From a virus: DNA of 41,463 nucleotides. The stretch spans positions 1 to 41,463 of IMG/VR virus record IMGVR_UViG_3300037487_002876, one strand, 5' to 3'. The notes under the pieces are model-generated. The model saw nothing but the letters and a program-made list of their open reading frames with translations, did no database searches and was not told the origin of the DNA. Each line of letters begins with the position of its first letter. Positions within the stretch are counted from its first letter, which is position 1. The translations under genes were made by a program, and so were the position numbers. Of this stretch, positions 24,577 to 34,186 are shown piece after piece.

Positions 24577-25962
24577 CTAAAAGTCGAAAACAATCATGTC
24601 GAAACCGCTACTCGTTGACTGACCGTCGCTAGATCGGTATACGGCTATTCTAACTTCGGTTGTCGATTGAGAATAATTGGTTGCGAACCTTGTATTTCCT
24701 TGAGATGAATCAGTTGTTGTAGCAACAACAATCGCATTAGCAGACGTCGCTGCAGTTGTAAAAGTCACAATATATCCAAAAGTAGTGCCTCCAATAGTTC
24801 CCCTCGATACGCTTTGTATATTTGATGCTTTTAGTATCGTTCCATTTTCATCTACTGAAAGCAGGGCAAACGCGACGAGTTTGCCTGCACTTTCCAATTT
24901 TGTTTTTGGAATTGAATTGTTCGCAATTTGAGTACCTGTAATGCTGTTGTCGAAAATCTTAGATCCAACAACGGATCCGTCTATAAGCTTTACACCGTCA
25001 ATGCTATTGTTCGCAATTTCAGTACCAGTGATCGTTGAATCGGCAATTTGAGTGCGGGTAATGGTTTTATTTAAAAGCTTCGCTCCGATAACGGATCCGT
25101 CTATGAGTTTTACGCCTGAAACAGAAGTACTGATGAGTTTTGTACCGTCAATGCTGTTGTCAAGAATCTTCGCTCCGATAACGGATCCGTCTATGAGTTT
25201 TGCGCCTGAAACAGAAGTACTGATGAGTTTTATACCGTCAATGCTGTCGTCAAGAATCTTCGCTCCGATAACGGATCCGTCTATGAGTTTTGCACCGGAA
25301 ACAGAATTACTGATGAGTTTTATACCGTCAATGCTATTGTTCGCAATTTCAGTACCAGTGATCGTTGAATCGGCAATTTGCTCGGCTGTGATCGTTGAAT
25401 CGGCAATTTGCTCGGCTGTGATCGTTGCGTTAGCTACTTTATCACCTGTCACTGCCTTGTTCTGTAGATGGCTAGTGATGATGCTGTTATTGGAAATTTT
25501 GTTAGTTGTGACGGCGTTATTTGCTATTTTTGATGTTGTAACGGCATCGTCATGTATTTTGACTCCCCAAACTGCATTGTTTTCTATGTGCTGCGTTTGG
25601 ATTGCTTGCGGTTGAATCTTAGCCGATGTCACTGCCGCATCAATGATGTTGTTTGTTCCAACAGAGGCAACGCCAAGGTTGACCTGATTAATCGGTGTCC
25701 AACTGATATTGCCGTTGCCGTCTGTCGTGAGGAGAAAATTCGCATTCAATGGATCATTTGCACCCGGAAGCGCACCGACAACGATGCCGTTGATTTCAGC
25801 AGATTGCGTATTTAGAAGATCAATGATCCGATTCATATCGCCGTCTAGCTGTTGAGCTGTCGGCGGAAACTGTCCGAGGTTCTCATATCGATTGTAGTTA
25901 GGTAAGATCTGCTCAGGTTGATACGGAATAGCCGGTCTGCTATTATTTGTTGGAAGTGGCAT
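24577..25962 (-). CDS. Tail fiber with about 10-residue tandem repeats
   Basis: 461 residues. The N-terminal about 90 residues (LPTNNSRPAIPYQP...) are likely the virion anchor. From about 105 to 355 there are more than twenty repeats of the form S-I-x-G-x-K-L/I-I/A, as in trimeric beta-helical fiber shafts. The last about 100 residues are a separate beta-rich tip (FDMIVFDF end), probably for receptor binding. DNA in the middle is a near-exact 90-bp tandem repeat (three copies from 25081). AGAGGA precedes the start. A host-recognition role is an inference from architecture. Confidence 0.85.
   Translation of the reverse strand: MPLPTNNSRPAIPYQPEQILPNYNRYENLGQFPPTAQQLDGDMNRIIDLLNTQSAEINGIVVGALPGANDPLNANFLLTTDGNGNISWTPINQVNLGVASVGTNNIIDAAVTSAKIQPQAIQTQHIENNAVWGVKIHDDAVTTSKIANNAVTTNKISNNSIITSHLQNKAVTGDKVANATITAEQIADSTITAEQIADSTITGTEIANNSIDGIKLISNSVSGAKLIDGSVIGAKILDDSIDGIKLISTSVSGAKLIDGSVIGAKILDNSIDGTKLISTSVSGVKLIDGSVIGAKLLNKTITRTQIADSTITGTEIANNSIDGVKLIDGSVVGSKIFDNSITGTQIANNSIPKTKLESAGKLVAFALLSVDENGTILKASNIQSVSRGTIGGTTFGYIVTFTTAATSANAIVVATTTDSSQGNTRFATNYSQSTTEVRIAVYRSSDGQSTSSGFDMIVFDF
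25081..25350. repeat. Three 90-bp tandem repeats within the fiber gene
   Basis: Units start at 25081, 25171 and 25261, each opening CGCTCCGATAACGGATCCG. One unit encodes 30 residues, three fiber repeats. Near-identity at DNA level, unlike the more diverged repeats on either side, suggests recent expansion by slippage or unequal recombination, which could vary shaft length. Confidence 0.85.
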
Positions 25963-25965
25963 ATT

Positions 25966-28089
25966 TTAAGTCCTCTCGATAACGCCGTAAAGTTTGCATT
26001 TGCTGATGCCGACCGGTCCATCTCTCGTCATCCCTGACAGCGTCATCCAAAAACGAGACGCAACGAACTTGAATCTGTCTTTAAAAATTCCGTAAGGTTG
26101 ATCAAAACGAAAGCCAATGGAATTTTCCTCAGGAGGATTGTTTGTCGTGAGCGGTACGGTTTGAAGTAAATCACCCCTTAAATCAAAACGACATGGACTA
26201 TTGATTTGATAGGATTTTGGAAGATCGCCACTGATACTAAGGGTCATCTCGTTTTGTTGTCGAACGGTAAAGCTCGACGGATAGGACATCTGGATTTCAT
26301 AGCGTTTTGCAGCAAATCTTTTGCCGTTCAATTGAATGACGGGAAGTGTCCACGAAAACAAAACAGGCGCACTCCCATTTTCATCGCCGTAAATAGGAAG
26401 TGATCCATCTTTTCCGTCACCGTACTGATATAATCTGTTTTTGGCCGAAATATACAAAGCATTTCCAAGAGGAAGGAATGAGATCGCTTTCTCAAAATCT
26501 CCTGAAAAGAGTGACCACGATTCAATTGATGTCGAAAACAAACAAACAAGCGTTTTGTTCACACCTATTTTCAATCCTGCAATACCGCCTGCATCATATT
26601 TGAAAGAACAGGCGCGCCAATAGTTCCTATTCGAATTTAACAACGTGGAGACCTGCTGATTGATTAATGGATCAATCGCATTGAGACTCGTTGCGGCAAA
26701 CTGCTTTGCAACATTCAGCGTGCTGAAAGATTGAAGTCCGTACGGCGTGATAAAAAACGTATCATTGGGCAATTCCAAGACGAGATCACCGTGAATCACG
26801 CCTGTTGAAAGAATTGAATTGAAGACAAAATCACCGCCTTCATTAGCAGGAAGTGGATTTTGCCCTTGATAGACTTGCGTTTTCTGCCTTCCGACAAACG
26901 CCATCAGTCCACCGACAAGACAGATCGCTTCAAGATTGTCGGGTTCTCCGTGTTTTTTAGAAAGATCAATACTCGGCACCGTTTTAGTGCGCTCATTGAA
27001 CCAGCCTGTGATTGTATTGGGTTTCGATGTGTAATACACTTTTAACGCTTCCTGAGGCGATCTAAAACCAATACCTGCTGCGCCTTCCCCCAACGCCCAC
27101 AAGCGATCATGAGCCACGTACAGAAAGCTAAATCGTGGCGGAAATGCTCGGTAGAAAACTTCGGTGTGGTTAGGAACAAACTGTGGAAGATCTGTTGTCG
27201 TCGTGATCGTCAGTGTTTGTAGATTCAGAACTCTTGCGGCAATACTTGTGTTTGTCGTCACGCCGTTCACTTTGATTTGCAAAGAATTACCGATAGCGTA
27301 ATCGGCAATATTGAAGTTTGCCGGTGTCGTAAATGAAAAATTTCGATTGTCTGCCCTTGTCAGATTCGTCGTTTCTTCCTTGATGAAATCAAAAACGTCT
27401 ACAAGATCAGTTCCGTTCCAAGACATCATCCTATCAACACCGTTGCAAATGAGAAGTCGGTTCAGATATGTCGTGAAACGAGGAATGCAGCCAACGGCAA
27501 GATTCTGTCGAAGCACAGCACTGAGTGTCTTCGTCTCTAGATCAAAAGCATACAATGAGCAGGATGAAAAAAACACGGATGTAATAACCGGTGCCGGATC
27601 ACCGCCTGTGGGTGGAAAGGAATTTGTAGCTAAATCAACGGTGACGGTATTTCCGGCATTACTCACGTGAGTAATTGCGTCAATGAGCGTGGTGATACCG
27701 TTGTAGGTGTAAGTGATTTTGATCGGCGTGTCTTTGACATATCGTGATACGTTGTTTGGACTTGAAAAAGAAAATCGATACGGATTGTCGGGCGATACAA
27801 CAAACGTTGTTGCGTTCACGTCTTGAACGTATTCTTGGACGTACAGAAGCAGTTGTTTTGAGCCGTCCGATTTGACAAACGGAAAGAGCTTGAGAATCGT
27901 CAAGTCCGGCGAGATTGTCGTGACGGTTCTTGTTCCAAAACGAACAACGCCTTCACCTAAAGGCTTTGGGAGAATATTTTCCAGAAGATACGCAAATGAG
28001 AAAGGAAGCGTCTCAGGCGAGATGTTTTGGTTCATCCCGCTTGACGGCGGTGAAAACTCCAAAATGTCGTAATTTCCTTGCTGTAACAT
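25966..28089 (-). CDS. Tail/stabilisation protein, P22 gp10-like
   Basis: 707 residues, beta-rich throughout, with segments like FSFLYVAHDRLWALG and DTFFITPYGLQSFST that recall beta-propeller/Ig-rich tail proteins. Size and position just after the adaptor fit the packaged-DNA stabilisation protein of P22-like phages (gp10), which plugs the portal and joins it to the needle or fibers. The family match is by composition and order only. It starts a few bases after the adaptor gene. Confidence 0.65.
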   Translation of the reverse strand: MLQQGNYDILEFSPPSSGMNQNISPETLPFSFAYLLENILPKPLGEGVVRFGTRTVTTISPDLTILKLFPFVKSDGSKQLLLYVQEYVQDVNATTFVVSPDNPYRFSFSSPNNVSRYVKDTPIKITYTYNGITTLIDAITHVSNAGNTVTVDLATNSFPPTGGDPAPVITSVFFSSCSLYAFDLETKTLSAVLRQNLAVGCIPRFTTYLNRLLICNGVDRMMSWNGTDLVDVFDFIKEETTNLTRADNRNFSFTTPANFNIADYAIGNSLQIKVNGVTTNTSIAARVLNLQTLTITTTTDLPQFVPNHTEVFYRAFPPRFSFLYVAHDRLWALGEGAAGIGFRSPQEALKVYYTSKPNTITGWFNERTKTVPSIDLSKKHGEPDNLEAICLVGGLMAFVGRQKTQVYQGQNPLPANEGGDFVFNSILSTGVIHGDLVLELPNDTFFITPYGLQSFSTLNVAKQFAATSLNAIDPLINQQVSTLLNSNRNYWRACSFKYDAGGIAGLKIGVNKTLVCLFSTSIESWSLFSGDFEKAISFLPLGNALYISAKNRLYQYGDGKDGSLPIYGDENGSAPVLFSWTLPVIQLNGKRFAAKRYEIQMSYPSSFTVRQQNEMTLSISGDLPKSYQINSPCRFDLRGDLLQTVPLTTNNPPEENSIGFRFDQPYGIFKDRFKFVASRFWMTLSGMTRDGPVGISKCKLYGVIERT

Positions 28090-28092
28090 GGA

Positions 28093-28731
28093 TCACACAC
28101 TGCTAAACGTTGAAAGAGGAGTCGGTCTTCTTGAGTAGAAATACGAAAGCAGAAATGATTTTCCGTTGTTCCATCTCTCTCGAGCTTCACCTTCTTTCAC
28201 GGTGTTTTTAAAACCGCCTTCCTGTTGAAACAGATAGTACAATGCGCCGTCAACCAACACGGGATGAAATGCAACCGGATAGGGAATGTCTGTTTCTTCG
28301 CTATCGTCTGTCAATGAAGTCGGCTGTGGTGTGTGCCACACTTTTACTTCGATGATATTGGACGGTACCGGGTAAAAATTAAGCTGATTCTTGATCAAAT
28401 AAAAACTGTTTGGCTTTCCGATTGCACTAAAACTCGGATCTTCAATAATAAGATCTTGAATGGATTTTTGTGAAAGTGTTTGCTTGTTAGTGGTGTCAAA
28501 AACACCGATCATTACAAATGGAATTTGAGAAAGAGTGATCACCGGTGATTCAGCAGACGTACTTAAAATTTCGGCCAGCAATAAATCATCGTTCCAATTC
28601 GCTGTTTCTTGATACAATTGAAAATGGGCAAGGTTCAGATACTGCAAGAAAATAGCTCTCTCAGCGGTAGTGACATTGTCACTACCGACTGAGAGAGTAC
28701 CCATAAGCGTGATGAGATCGCTTACCTGCAT
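28093..28731 (-). CDS. Head-tail adaptor protein
   Basis: 212 residues. The helical N-terminus (SDLITLMGTLSV...ERAIFLQYLNLAHFQLYQETANW) is typical of small phage connectors that extend the portal ring, followed by beta strands (KNQLNFYPVPSNIIEVKVWH). It lies after the coat and decoration genes and before the gp10-like gene. Its start overlaps the previous stop (TAATG). Confidence 0.75.
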   Translation of the reverse strand: MQVSDLITLMGTLSVGSDNVTTAERAIFLQYLNLAHFQLYQETANWNDDLLLAEILSTSAESPVITLSQIPFVMIGVFDTTNKQTLSQKSIQDLIIEDPSFSAIGKPNSFYLIKNQLNFYPVPSNIIEVKVWHTPQPTSLTDDSEETDIPYPVAFHPVLVDGALYYLFQQEGGFKNTVKEGEARERWNNGKSFLLSYFYSRRPTPLSTFSSV

Positions 28732-29090
28732 TAATAGTTGCCGATCACCAAAAGTAACTTGATGACGCTGTTGGCCGCAATAGCCGTACCGCCGTTCGCC
28801 ACAGCCACGTTAATGATTTTTCCGGTCGGATCAATCGTCACTGATGTTGTGGCAGCGGCAACAGGAACATTGATGCCTCCGGCAGCAGTCAGGATGTAAA
28901 AACTGATGACTGACTGTATTTTACCGGCTCCGGTCCATTGTAAAATATTGGCATTCGTGTTAGCCGCAATGACTCCTACAGCAGTGATGTCAAAAGCAAT
29001 GAGCTGCGAATCTTTGCCGGTAGATCCGGTTTTGATGCTGTCTACAGGATCAGCCGTTGAATCTTGCACGTAACGAATAGTTGCTGTCAT
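28731..29090 (-). CDS. Head decoration or coat-associated protein
   Basis: 119 residues, almost entirely beta-forming (Ala, Val, Thr, Ile rich: GVIAANTNANILQWTGAGKIQSVISFYIL), with no catalytic residues. A strong AGGAG lies upstream of the ATG. It follows the major coat gene by 11 bases, the usual place for a decoration or head-fiber protein in podoviruses. No family recognised. Confidence 0.65.
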   Translation of the reverse strand: MTATIRYVQDSTADPVDSIKTGSTGKDSQLIAFDITAVGVIAANTNANILQWTGAGKIQSVISFYILTAAGGINVPVAAATTSVTIDPTGKIINVAVANGGTAIAANSVIKLLLVIGNY

Positions 29091-29101
29091 TTTTTTTCTC
29101 C

Positions 29102-30304
29102 TTAGAAACTGACGAATGAGTGAATAATGCCTTGTTCAACAACCGTGTTCGAGCCTGCTTGTGCGCCTACGGTTGCTGCGTATTGACTTGGGAACTGAAG
29201 CATCTTCTGACCACGGAATTCATGACCGAAGTAGAGCTGAATACGTTCAACAAGGTCGTTTTCCATACCGATCATCGGCTCTTGCGCCCATCCAAGAGAA
29301 AGTGACCCGGCACCCATGAAGATGTTCCAAGCCGCTGTTTTGGTACCGTCAGCACTTGTGAGCGCGTATTGGTATAGGTCACGGCATGAATAGATCGCAA
29401 TACCACGATACTCACCGACATAATCTGCACCGTTCAACATTTGCGGCGTATTTTCAGGATCGATGACAACGCCGCGATTGAATGTGGAATTGGCAAACAA
29501 CGGATCTGAAAACAAACTTGTTAATGTTTGTGGGTGGGCTAAATAGATATATTTGTTCATTGGAAAGCCGGCTTTGCTACGCACATACGCCGGTTGAATA
29601 GCATCTTCAAGTCCAACGGCAGATCCACCGCGTTCTGCATATTGTTTTAGAGCCTCAAGGTGAGACGCTGAAAGTCCTGAAGTCGCAGGTGTTGTTGCTG
29701 CCGGTAATGACATACCGTTAATAAGAGTCGGAAACGTAGCGTTTGCCTGATAAGCTGCACGAGTAGGCACTAATCCTGTAGCCAGCTTGAAAACAGCACG
29801 GTCATAGGAAGGTAGCGTTCCGACAAGGTTGCAGTTAGCCGTTTTAATAGTCGGATACGCAGTGACTGTCATTGCATTGAACAGATCGTAGTTTAAGGCA
29901 CGGGAAAACGCTTCAACCAACTGGGATCGTGCATAAGGCGGCAAATCAATAGGTGTCCCAAAATCGAGAATGTCATAGCCTTTGATTTGAGCGAGAAAAC
30001 TCTTAAAATCCACATCAACTTTGTCGTAATCGACTTGTTGCTGCATAGCATTACCCCGACGTTGATCGAAGTTGGTGATCGGATTTTTATAATCGAGGGC
30101 TTGGAGTTTACCCATTCGATATTGCAAACCTTCACCTTTTTTGAGCTGCTTGCGAACGATGGGACGACTAGGTTCATCACCCATTAAATTGAAAAGCGGT
30201 GTGATCTGAACCCACTCACGAAAAAGCTGGCTAGAAACACTAAATGGAAATAAGTTTTGATTAATGCCGTTGTAACCTGCGGCCGGTACCGGATAGAGTG
30301 CCAT
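29102..30304 (-). CDS. Major capsid protein, N4-gp56 type
   Basis: 400 residues, with the N4-gp56/P22-coat-like HK97-fold appearance: an opening GYNGINQNLFPFSVSSQLFREW, a middle with YDRAVFKLATGL, and the C-terminal half GFPMNKYIYLAHPQTLTSLFSDPLF. It follows the scaffold gene in the right order and has a good TAGGA ribosome site. A 196-base leader precedes it, unusual in this densely packed operon, and may serve high expression. Confidence 0.85.
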   Translation of the reverse strand: MALYPVPAAGYNGINQNLFPFSVSSQLFREWVQITPLFNLMGDEPSRPIVRKQLKKGEGLQYRMGKLQALDYKNPITNFDQRRGNAMQQQVDYDKVDVDFKSFLAQIKGYDILDFGTPIDLPPYARSQLVEAFSRALNYDLFNAMTVTAYPTIKTANCNLVGTLPSYDRAVFKLATGLVPTRAAYQANATFPTLINGMSLPAATTPATSGLSASHLEALKQYAERGGSAVGLEDAIQPAYVRSKAGFPMNKYIYLAHPQTLTSLFSDPLFANSTFNRGVVIDPENTPQMLNGADYVGEYRGIAIYSCRDLYQYALTSADGTKTAAWNIFMGAGSLSLGWAQEPMIGMENDLVERIQLYFGHEFRGQKMLQFPSQYAATVGAQAGSNTVVEQGIIHSFVSF

Positions 30305-30500
30305 TGTGAAATCCTAATTTGAAAAACAAAAAAACATCGCAATAAAAATTACGACAAATAGCTATTTTTTCGTCTTTTCAAAATTAGGAAGCTATTCAGG
30401 AGCGCTCAGGGAAGAGTTTTTAGGCTGTCCTTTGCGGCTCAAAAACGGGCTAATTCATCCAAGGTGACGGGTAAGCGGGGCGAACTAAGGCGAGGCCACT
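30305..30500 (-). promoter_or_regulatory. Long leader between scaffold and coat genes
   Basis: No gene found in this 196-base gap. It contains a relatively G/C-rich block (about 30395-30500). It also contains an imperfect 23-bp palindrome (30351-30373, ACGACAAATAG facing CTATTTTTTCGT), which on the minus strand is followed by AATTTTTATT. It may be an attenuator, an internal promoter region or a stabilising leader for coat mRNA. Confidence 0.4.
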
Positions 30501-31385
30501 TTACCGTCTAGGTCGATCTCTTTCTTTGAAGATGGAACCGACAATGTCGGCATCAGGTGAATTTTCAGTTTCACCCATCTCTCCAAGTCGATAGATCGGC
30601 TTATCATAGTCTTCGTATTGTGCCAGTCTTTTCAACAACTTGTCAACTTTTTTCTTCAAATTTTCATTGTTTTTTTGAATGTCTGAGATGTAGTTTTTTA
30701 TGCCCCCGGACTTCATGATGTCACGATACGAAGAGTCAAGAGATTCTTGACCGAGTGAGAGAATCTTCTTCGTCAATTTCAGTGGTTCTTCAACTAAATC
30801 TTTCAACTCATCAAAAAGATCGGCTACCTCTTCTTGAGAAGATGTACCGAGAAGATACTCAAAGGCGTTCAACTTTTCTTCCAGTTGAGGATCATCGCTA
30901 TATTTTCGCAAATGCTCTAATTCACCGTTAACAACCTTGAAAATAGGAGCAAATGGGTGTGGTGATACGGATGGTGTCTCGTCTTCTTCATCTTGATCAA
31001 TTTGAATAGATTCCAAAACGCTACGACCTTCATCCTCGTTCAAAACGCCTTCCATAATCATGTTTTGGACAGTCTTGATCGCTGTTTTGACTTTCTGAGC
31101 ATTCTTGCGTCCAAAGCTCCGATTAGTCTGCAGTTCTTTGCGCGTCTTTTCCAATTCATTTTTGAGTTTTACTAATTCGCTATCTTTTTGTGGTTCATCA
31201 TCAATGTCATCATCATCAGAAGGCTTTTCTTTCTGTTTTGTCACTGGAAGAGGTGTTTCTTGCTTTTCTTCTTTCACCGGTTCAGCAGTCGGCCGATCCC
31301 TTCCTTCAAACAAAGAAGAAATCGTTTCATTCACGGATTCTTGTGGAATTTCTTTTTCTTCCATATTTTCTTTTAGGTCACTCAT
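30501..31385 (-). CDS. Scaffolding protein
   Basis: 294 residues from ATG 31385, with AGGAG seven bases upstream. Very acidic and Lys/Glu-rich N-terminus (DDDDIDDEPQKDSELVKLKNELEKTRKEL), long coiled coil and a basic end (KERDRPRR) that could bind coat protein. This is the usual composition of phage scaffolds. It lies immediately before the coat gene, as in P22-like phages. Confidence 0.8.
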   Translation of the reverse strand: MSDLKENMEEKEIPQESVNETISSLFEGRDRPTAEPVKEEKQETPLPVTKQKEKPSDDDDIDDEPQKDSELVKLKNELEKTRKELQTNRSFGRKNAQKVKTAIKTVQNMIMEGVLNEDEGRSVLESIQIDQDEEDETPSVSPHPFAPIFKVVNGELEHLRKYSDDPQLEEKLNAFEYLLGTSSQEEVADLFDELKDLVEEPLKLTKKILSLGQESLDSSYRDIMKSGGIKNYISDIQKNNENLKKKVDKLLKRLAQYEDYDKPIYRLGEMGETENSPDADIVGSIFKERDRPRR

Positions 31386-31395
31386 CAAAAAACTC

Positions 31396-31749
31396 CTAAA
31401 GTTCAGTTAATTCTCGGTAGTTAACAAAGATATTAAAACTATTGCCGGCATAGTCACTGTTGGCGTATAGCAGATCACCCGGCTCTAACGTCAACGTCAT
31501 GTTCAAAAGCGCATCAATACGCTCAAACGGCTGAAGCGGCAGTTGCTGTGCCAATACAAACGTCGTTTCAACACCAATCTCAATTTCTCTTGCAACAGAA
31601 AGGCTCACCAAAATGATAGCATCCGTCAGATTGCTCAAAATGATACCGTCCACGATGCATGTGTGTTGATCGTTTCCAAACACTAGTGTCGGTGTGCTGT
31701 TGATGTTGGCTGTCGGCGACATCTTCCAGTTAACGCGAGATCCGCTCAT
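31396..31749 (-). CDS. Small beta-rich structural protein
   Basis: 117 residues, mostly beta strand (TPTLVFGNDQHTCIVDGIILSNLTDAIILVSLSV), no motif. Its ATG overlaps the portal stop (ATGA), so it is translated with the portal. Position between portal and scaffold suggests a head or decoration protein. No family recognised. Confidence 0.65.
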   Translation of the reverse strand: MSGSRVNWKMSPTANINSTPTLVFGNDQHTCIVDGIILSNLTDAIILVSLSVAREIEIGVETTFVLAQQLPLQPFERIDALLNMTLTLEPGDLLYANSDYAGNSFNIFVNYRELTEL

Positions 31750-33578
31750 TGAGTACCGCCTGACGGAATGGGCAATCCATTAGCTGCAGGCGCACCTGCA
31801 AACTGAACAGGTGCGCCTCTGCCCGCAACTCCCTGCTCCATCGTCGTCTTTTCTTGCAATGCCTGACGCATCTCATCTGCAATTTTCTCTGGATTTCTCA
31901 CACCGAGACGGCGCATCAAGTCCGGAGAAAGCATGAGCCACTGTGCATGAGCATTGGATAGCAACGATTCAAACGTCGCGCGCTGTTCCTCAAACGTGCT
32001 TTGGTAATCAGGCACTTCTTCAACATACAAAGACACGGGTAGTGTTCGAATATCGTTAAAGAAAAAAGCTTTTCCGTTCACTTCACGCTTCAAATTCATA
32101 ACAATGATGTCACGTTCTTCAGGTGAGAGAATTTCCACAGAAATATTTTCGTCACCGCCGCTTTGAATCATATCAAGAATGAACCGTGCTTCTCGTTTCT
32201 TCATGGAAGAGAAATTGTCGAAAGCAAACACGTTGTTGCGAACGCTGTTGATTTGGCGAATGTTTTGAGAGACACCGCTCGTGGCATTCGTTGGGATGCC
32301 TAGCATTTCATCATAGATGCCCGTCACACGCTGCATCAAATCCAGATACAGTTGAACGATTTTGATTTGTTCTTCACCAAGCGGCGCATTAGAGGTAATC
32401 TGAAATTTTGACTCTTTCGGCAGCACAATCACCGAATCTGTATTTTTCAATTCTTGTCGTATTTTCTCAATGTCTTTGCCCGGCATTGGATTGCCTTCAA
32501 AAATCACACGCGATGAATTGATTGCATGAACCGATTTGGTGATTCTCACATTGCAATCTCTTTGGATGTCTTTCATCGATTCCAACAAGCCATACGGAAC
32601 ACCGGTCTTGAACCGTCGCTGATAGACAATCGGAATGTAGCTAAAATCTTTTTGATTCGGAAATGTCGCATCAAGGGGTGCGTGTTCAAGCAGTGTATTG
32701 TCTAAAAACAGCGTTCGCATTATTCGCTCGCCCTTTTTTTCTTCAATATCGGCTTCTTTTTCCGCTAATTCCTCTGCTTCTTCCATATTGAATGTTTCAA
32801 ACGGTCGACCTTGAGAGTCTATACCGATATAGTATTTGTGTGGCACTTTGTACTGGACTTCAACAACGAGAACACGGCTTTTGTATGTCGATGACGACTG
32901 TCCTCCTGCACCAAAATCTGTGTAAACACTGGCTCTATCCATCATTTCAGGGGAAAAAAGACTTTCGTAGTACGAAAAATTCTCAAAATCAATATCCGGT
33001 GCTGTTCTCGGCCAGTAAGATTTGACCATATCCGGTCGCATCCAACGCTTGCGACAAACGTATTTCATCGCCGTATACTGAGGCGTTAGATCATCAGGAT
33101 CAGGAATGACATTGAAGGGATGAATGTAGTCGTAGAAAATGCGACCGTCATCTTGAGCGAGATGACTCCAGCCAATGCCGCAGATCAGAGAGTCTCGGAA
33201 CTTTAATGAGCCTTGATAGGGAATAGACTCAGCTTCTTGGATGTAAAACAACTGGTGCGTCAGTGCTTCTGCCAGTCGATCATCTTCATCTCTGTACGAA
33301 TGAGATCTAACCGCACATCGATATCGAGATTGAATTTCCACACCTGAAAGGTTGTCGATGTATCCTTTGCAAATGTTCACCGTGATCGGGCTTTGAAGCC
33401 GCTGTTGTAGTTTTTGAAGATCAACGGTAGACCACTGCTCCGTTCCATCGTAAAAACCATAATCACTCATACATTTAGTACGAAATTCCTGTGATGATGG
33501 ATGAAGATTCGCTATCCGAAAATAGTCTTGCGCTTTTTGCAAGGCATCTTGTCGTGTTTTAGAAATAGGAAATGACAT
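31746..33578 (-). CDS. Portal protein, P22-like
   Basis: 610 residues. Family-typical stretches: NICKGYIDNLSGVEIQSRYRCAV near 75-95, LICGIGWSHLAQDDGRIFYDYIHPFNVIPDPDDLT at about 130-165, and the long stem helix region with VTGIYDEMLGIPTNATSGVSQNIRQ at about 410-435. A dodecameric portal forms the DNA entry ring for TerL and the base for the tail. Good GGA site before the ATG. Second gene of the late operon. Confidence 0.9.
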   Translation of the reverse strand: MSFPISKTRQDALQKAQDYFRIANLHPSSQEFRTKCMSDYGFYDGTEQWSTVDLQKLQQRLQSPITVNICKGYIDNLSGVEIQSRYRCAVRSHSYRDEDDRLAEALTHQLFYIQEAESIPYQGSLKFRDSLICGIGWSHLAQDDGRIFYDYIHPFNVIPDPDDLTPQYTAMKYVCRKRWMRPDMVKSYWPRTAPDIDFENFSYYESLFSPEMMDRASVYTDFGAGGQSSSTYKSRVLVVEVQYKVPHKYYIGIDSQGRPFETFNMEEAEELAEKEADIEEKKGERIMRTLFLDNTLLEHAPLDATFPNQKDFSYIPIVYQRRFKTGVPYGLLESMKDIQRDCNVRITKSVHAINSSRVIFEGNPMPGKDIEKIRQELKNTDSVIVLPKESKFQITSNAPLGEEQIKIVQLYLDLMQRVTGIYDEMLGIPTNATSGVSQNIRQINSVRNNVFAFDNFSSMKKREARFILDMIQSGGDENISVEILSPEERDIIVMNLKREVNGKAFFFNDIRTLPVSLYVEEVPDYQSTFEEQRATFESLLSNAHAQWLMLSPDLMRRLGVRNPEKIADEMRQALQEKTTMEQGVAGRGAPVQFAGAPAANGLPIPSGGTQ

Positions 33579-33604
33579 TGATCATCCAAGGTGAAGAAAC
33601 GCTT

Positions 33605-33829
33605 TTATGCGTTTCTTTGAGTTGTTGGAATTTGTGCTTGAATGGCTTGAATATCAGCAGTGATATCATTCAAGACAGAAGATAAGTTCGCACATAGTTG
33701 TTGATATTGTGGTGTAATCTCGCCGCTATAATTGAACACTTGTGTGCCGTATTGTTGGCAGAATTGAGAATCGACATTGAATGCTGCTAGATCTTTCATA
33801 CCTTGTCGATTCGGAGTAATAGTTGCCAT
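33605..33829 (-). CDS. Small helical protein at the head of the late operon
   Basis: 74 residues, with a Gln-rich helical C-terminus (QQLCANLSSVLNDITADIQAIQAQ), no motif. First gene after the late promoter and just before the portal gene. It may be a minor virion or assembly protein; not recognised. Confidence 0.65.
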   Translation of the reverse strand: MATITPNRQGMKDLAAFNVDSQFCQQYGTQVFNYSGEITPQYQQLCANLSSVLNDITADIQAIQAQIPTTQRNA

Positions 33830-33899
33830 TTTCGCATCTCATTAAATTAAAAAGTTGAACATGAAAAAAGACTTGTAAAAATCTTCTTTTTAATACCTT

Positions 33900-33928
33900 A
33901 GTATACCCAAAAAATTCTATTAAGACAA
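33900..33928 (-). promoter_or_regulatory. Sigma-70-like promoter of the late (morphogenesis) operon
   Basis: On the minus strand TTGTCT (33928-33923), 17-base spacer, TATACT (33905-33900). Both boxes are close to consensus and spacing is ideal. It is about 70 bases before the first late gene. No other strong promoter is obvious down to 19787, so it may drive the whole block. Confidence 0.7.
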
Positions 33929-34006
33929 TGATTTAACATCATTTTTGTATAGAAAACACAATGTTTTTGCAGGTCACTGAATGGTTTCTTTGGTGAGATC
34001 ATTGAG

Positions 34007-34186
34007 TTATCCACAGAAAATCGTTACTTTCTGTTTTTTCTTTTTACTTGTTTTTTAAACTTATAAATAAGTTTATGTATTTTCGGGTGGGTTAACGCGC
34101 TGTATTTGTTGGGCTTTAAGGTGTTAAAAGCAACTTTTTGATTGTTAAAAGCAACTTTTTGATTGTTAAAAGCAACTTGACGCATA
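34007..34186. repeat. Rep2 origin: DnaA box and three 21-bp iterons
   Basis: DnaA box TTATCCACA (34007-34015), then A/T-rich DNA, then 21-bp units at 34124, 34145 and 34166. The unit begins TTAAAAGCAACTTTTTG; the third diverges after CAACTT. The unit is unrelated to the rep1 iteron although its period is the same. It precedes the rep2 start by about 50 bases. Confidence 0.9.
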
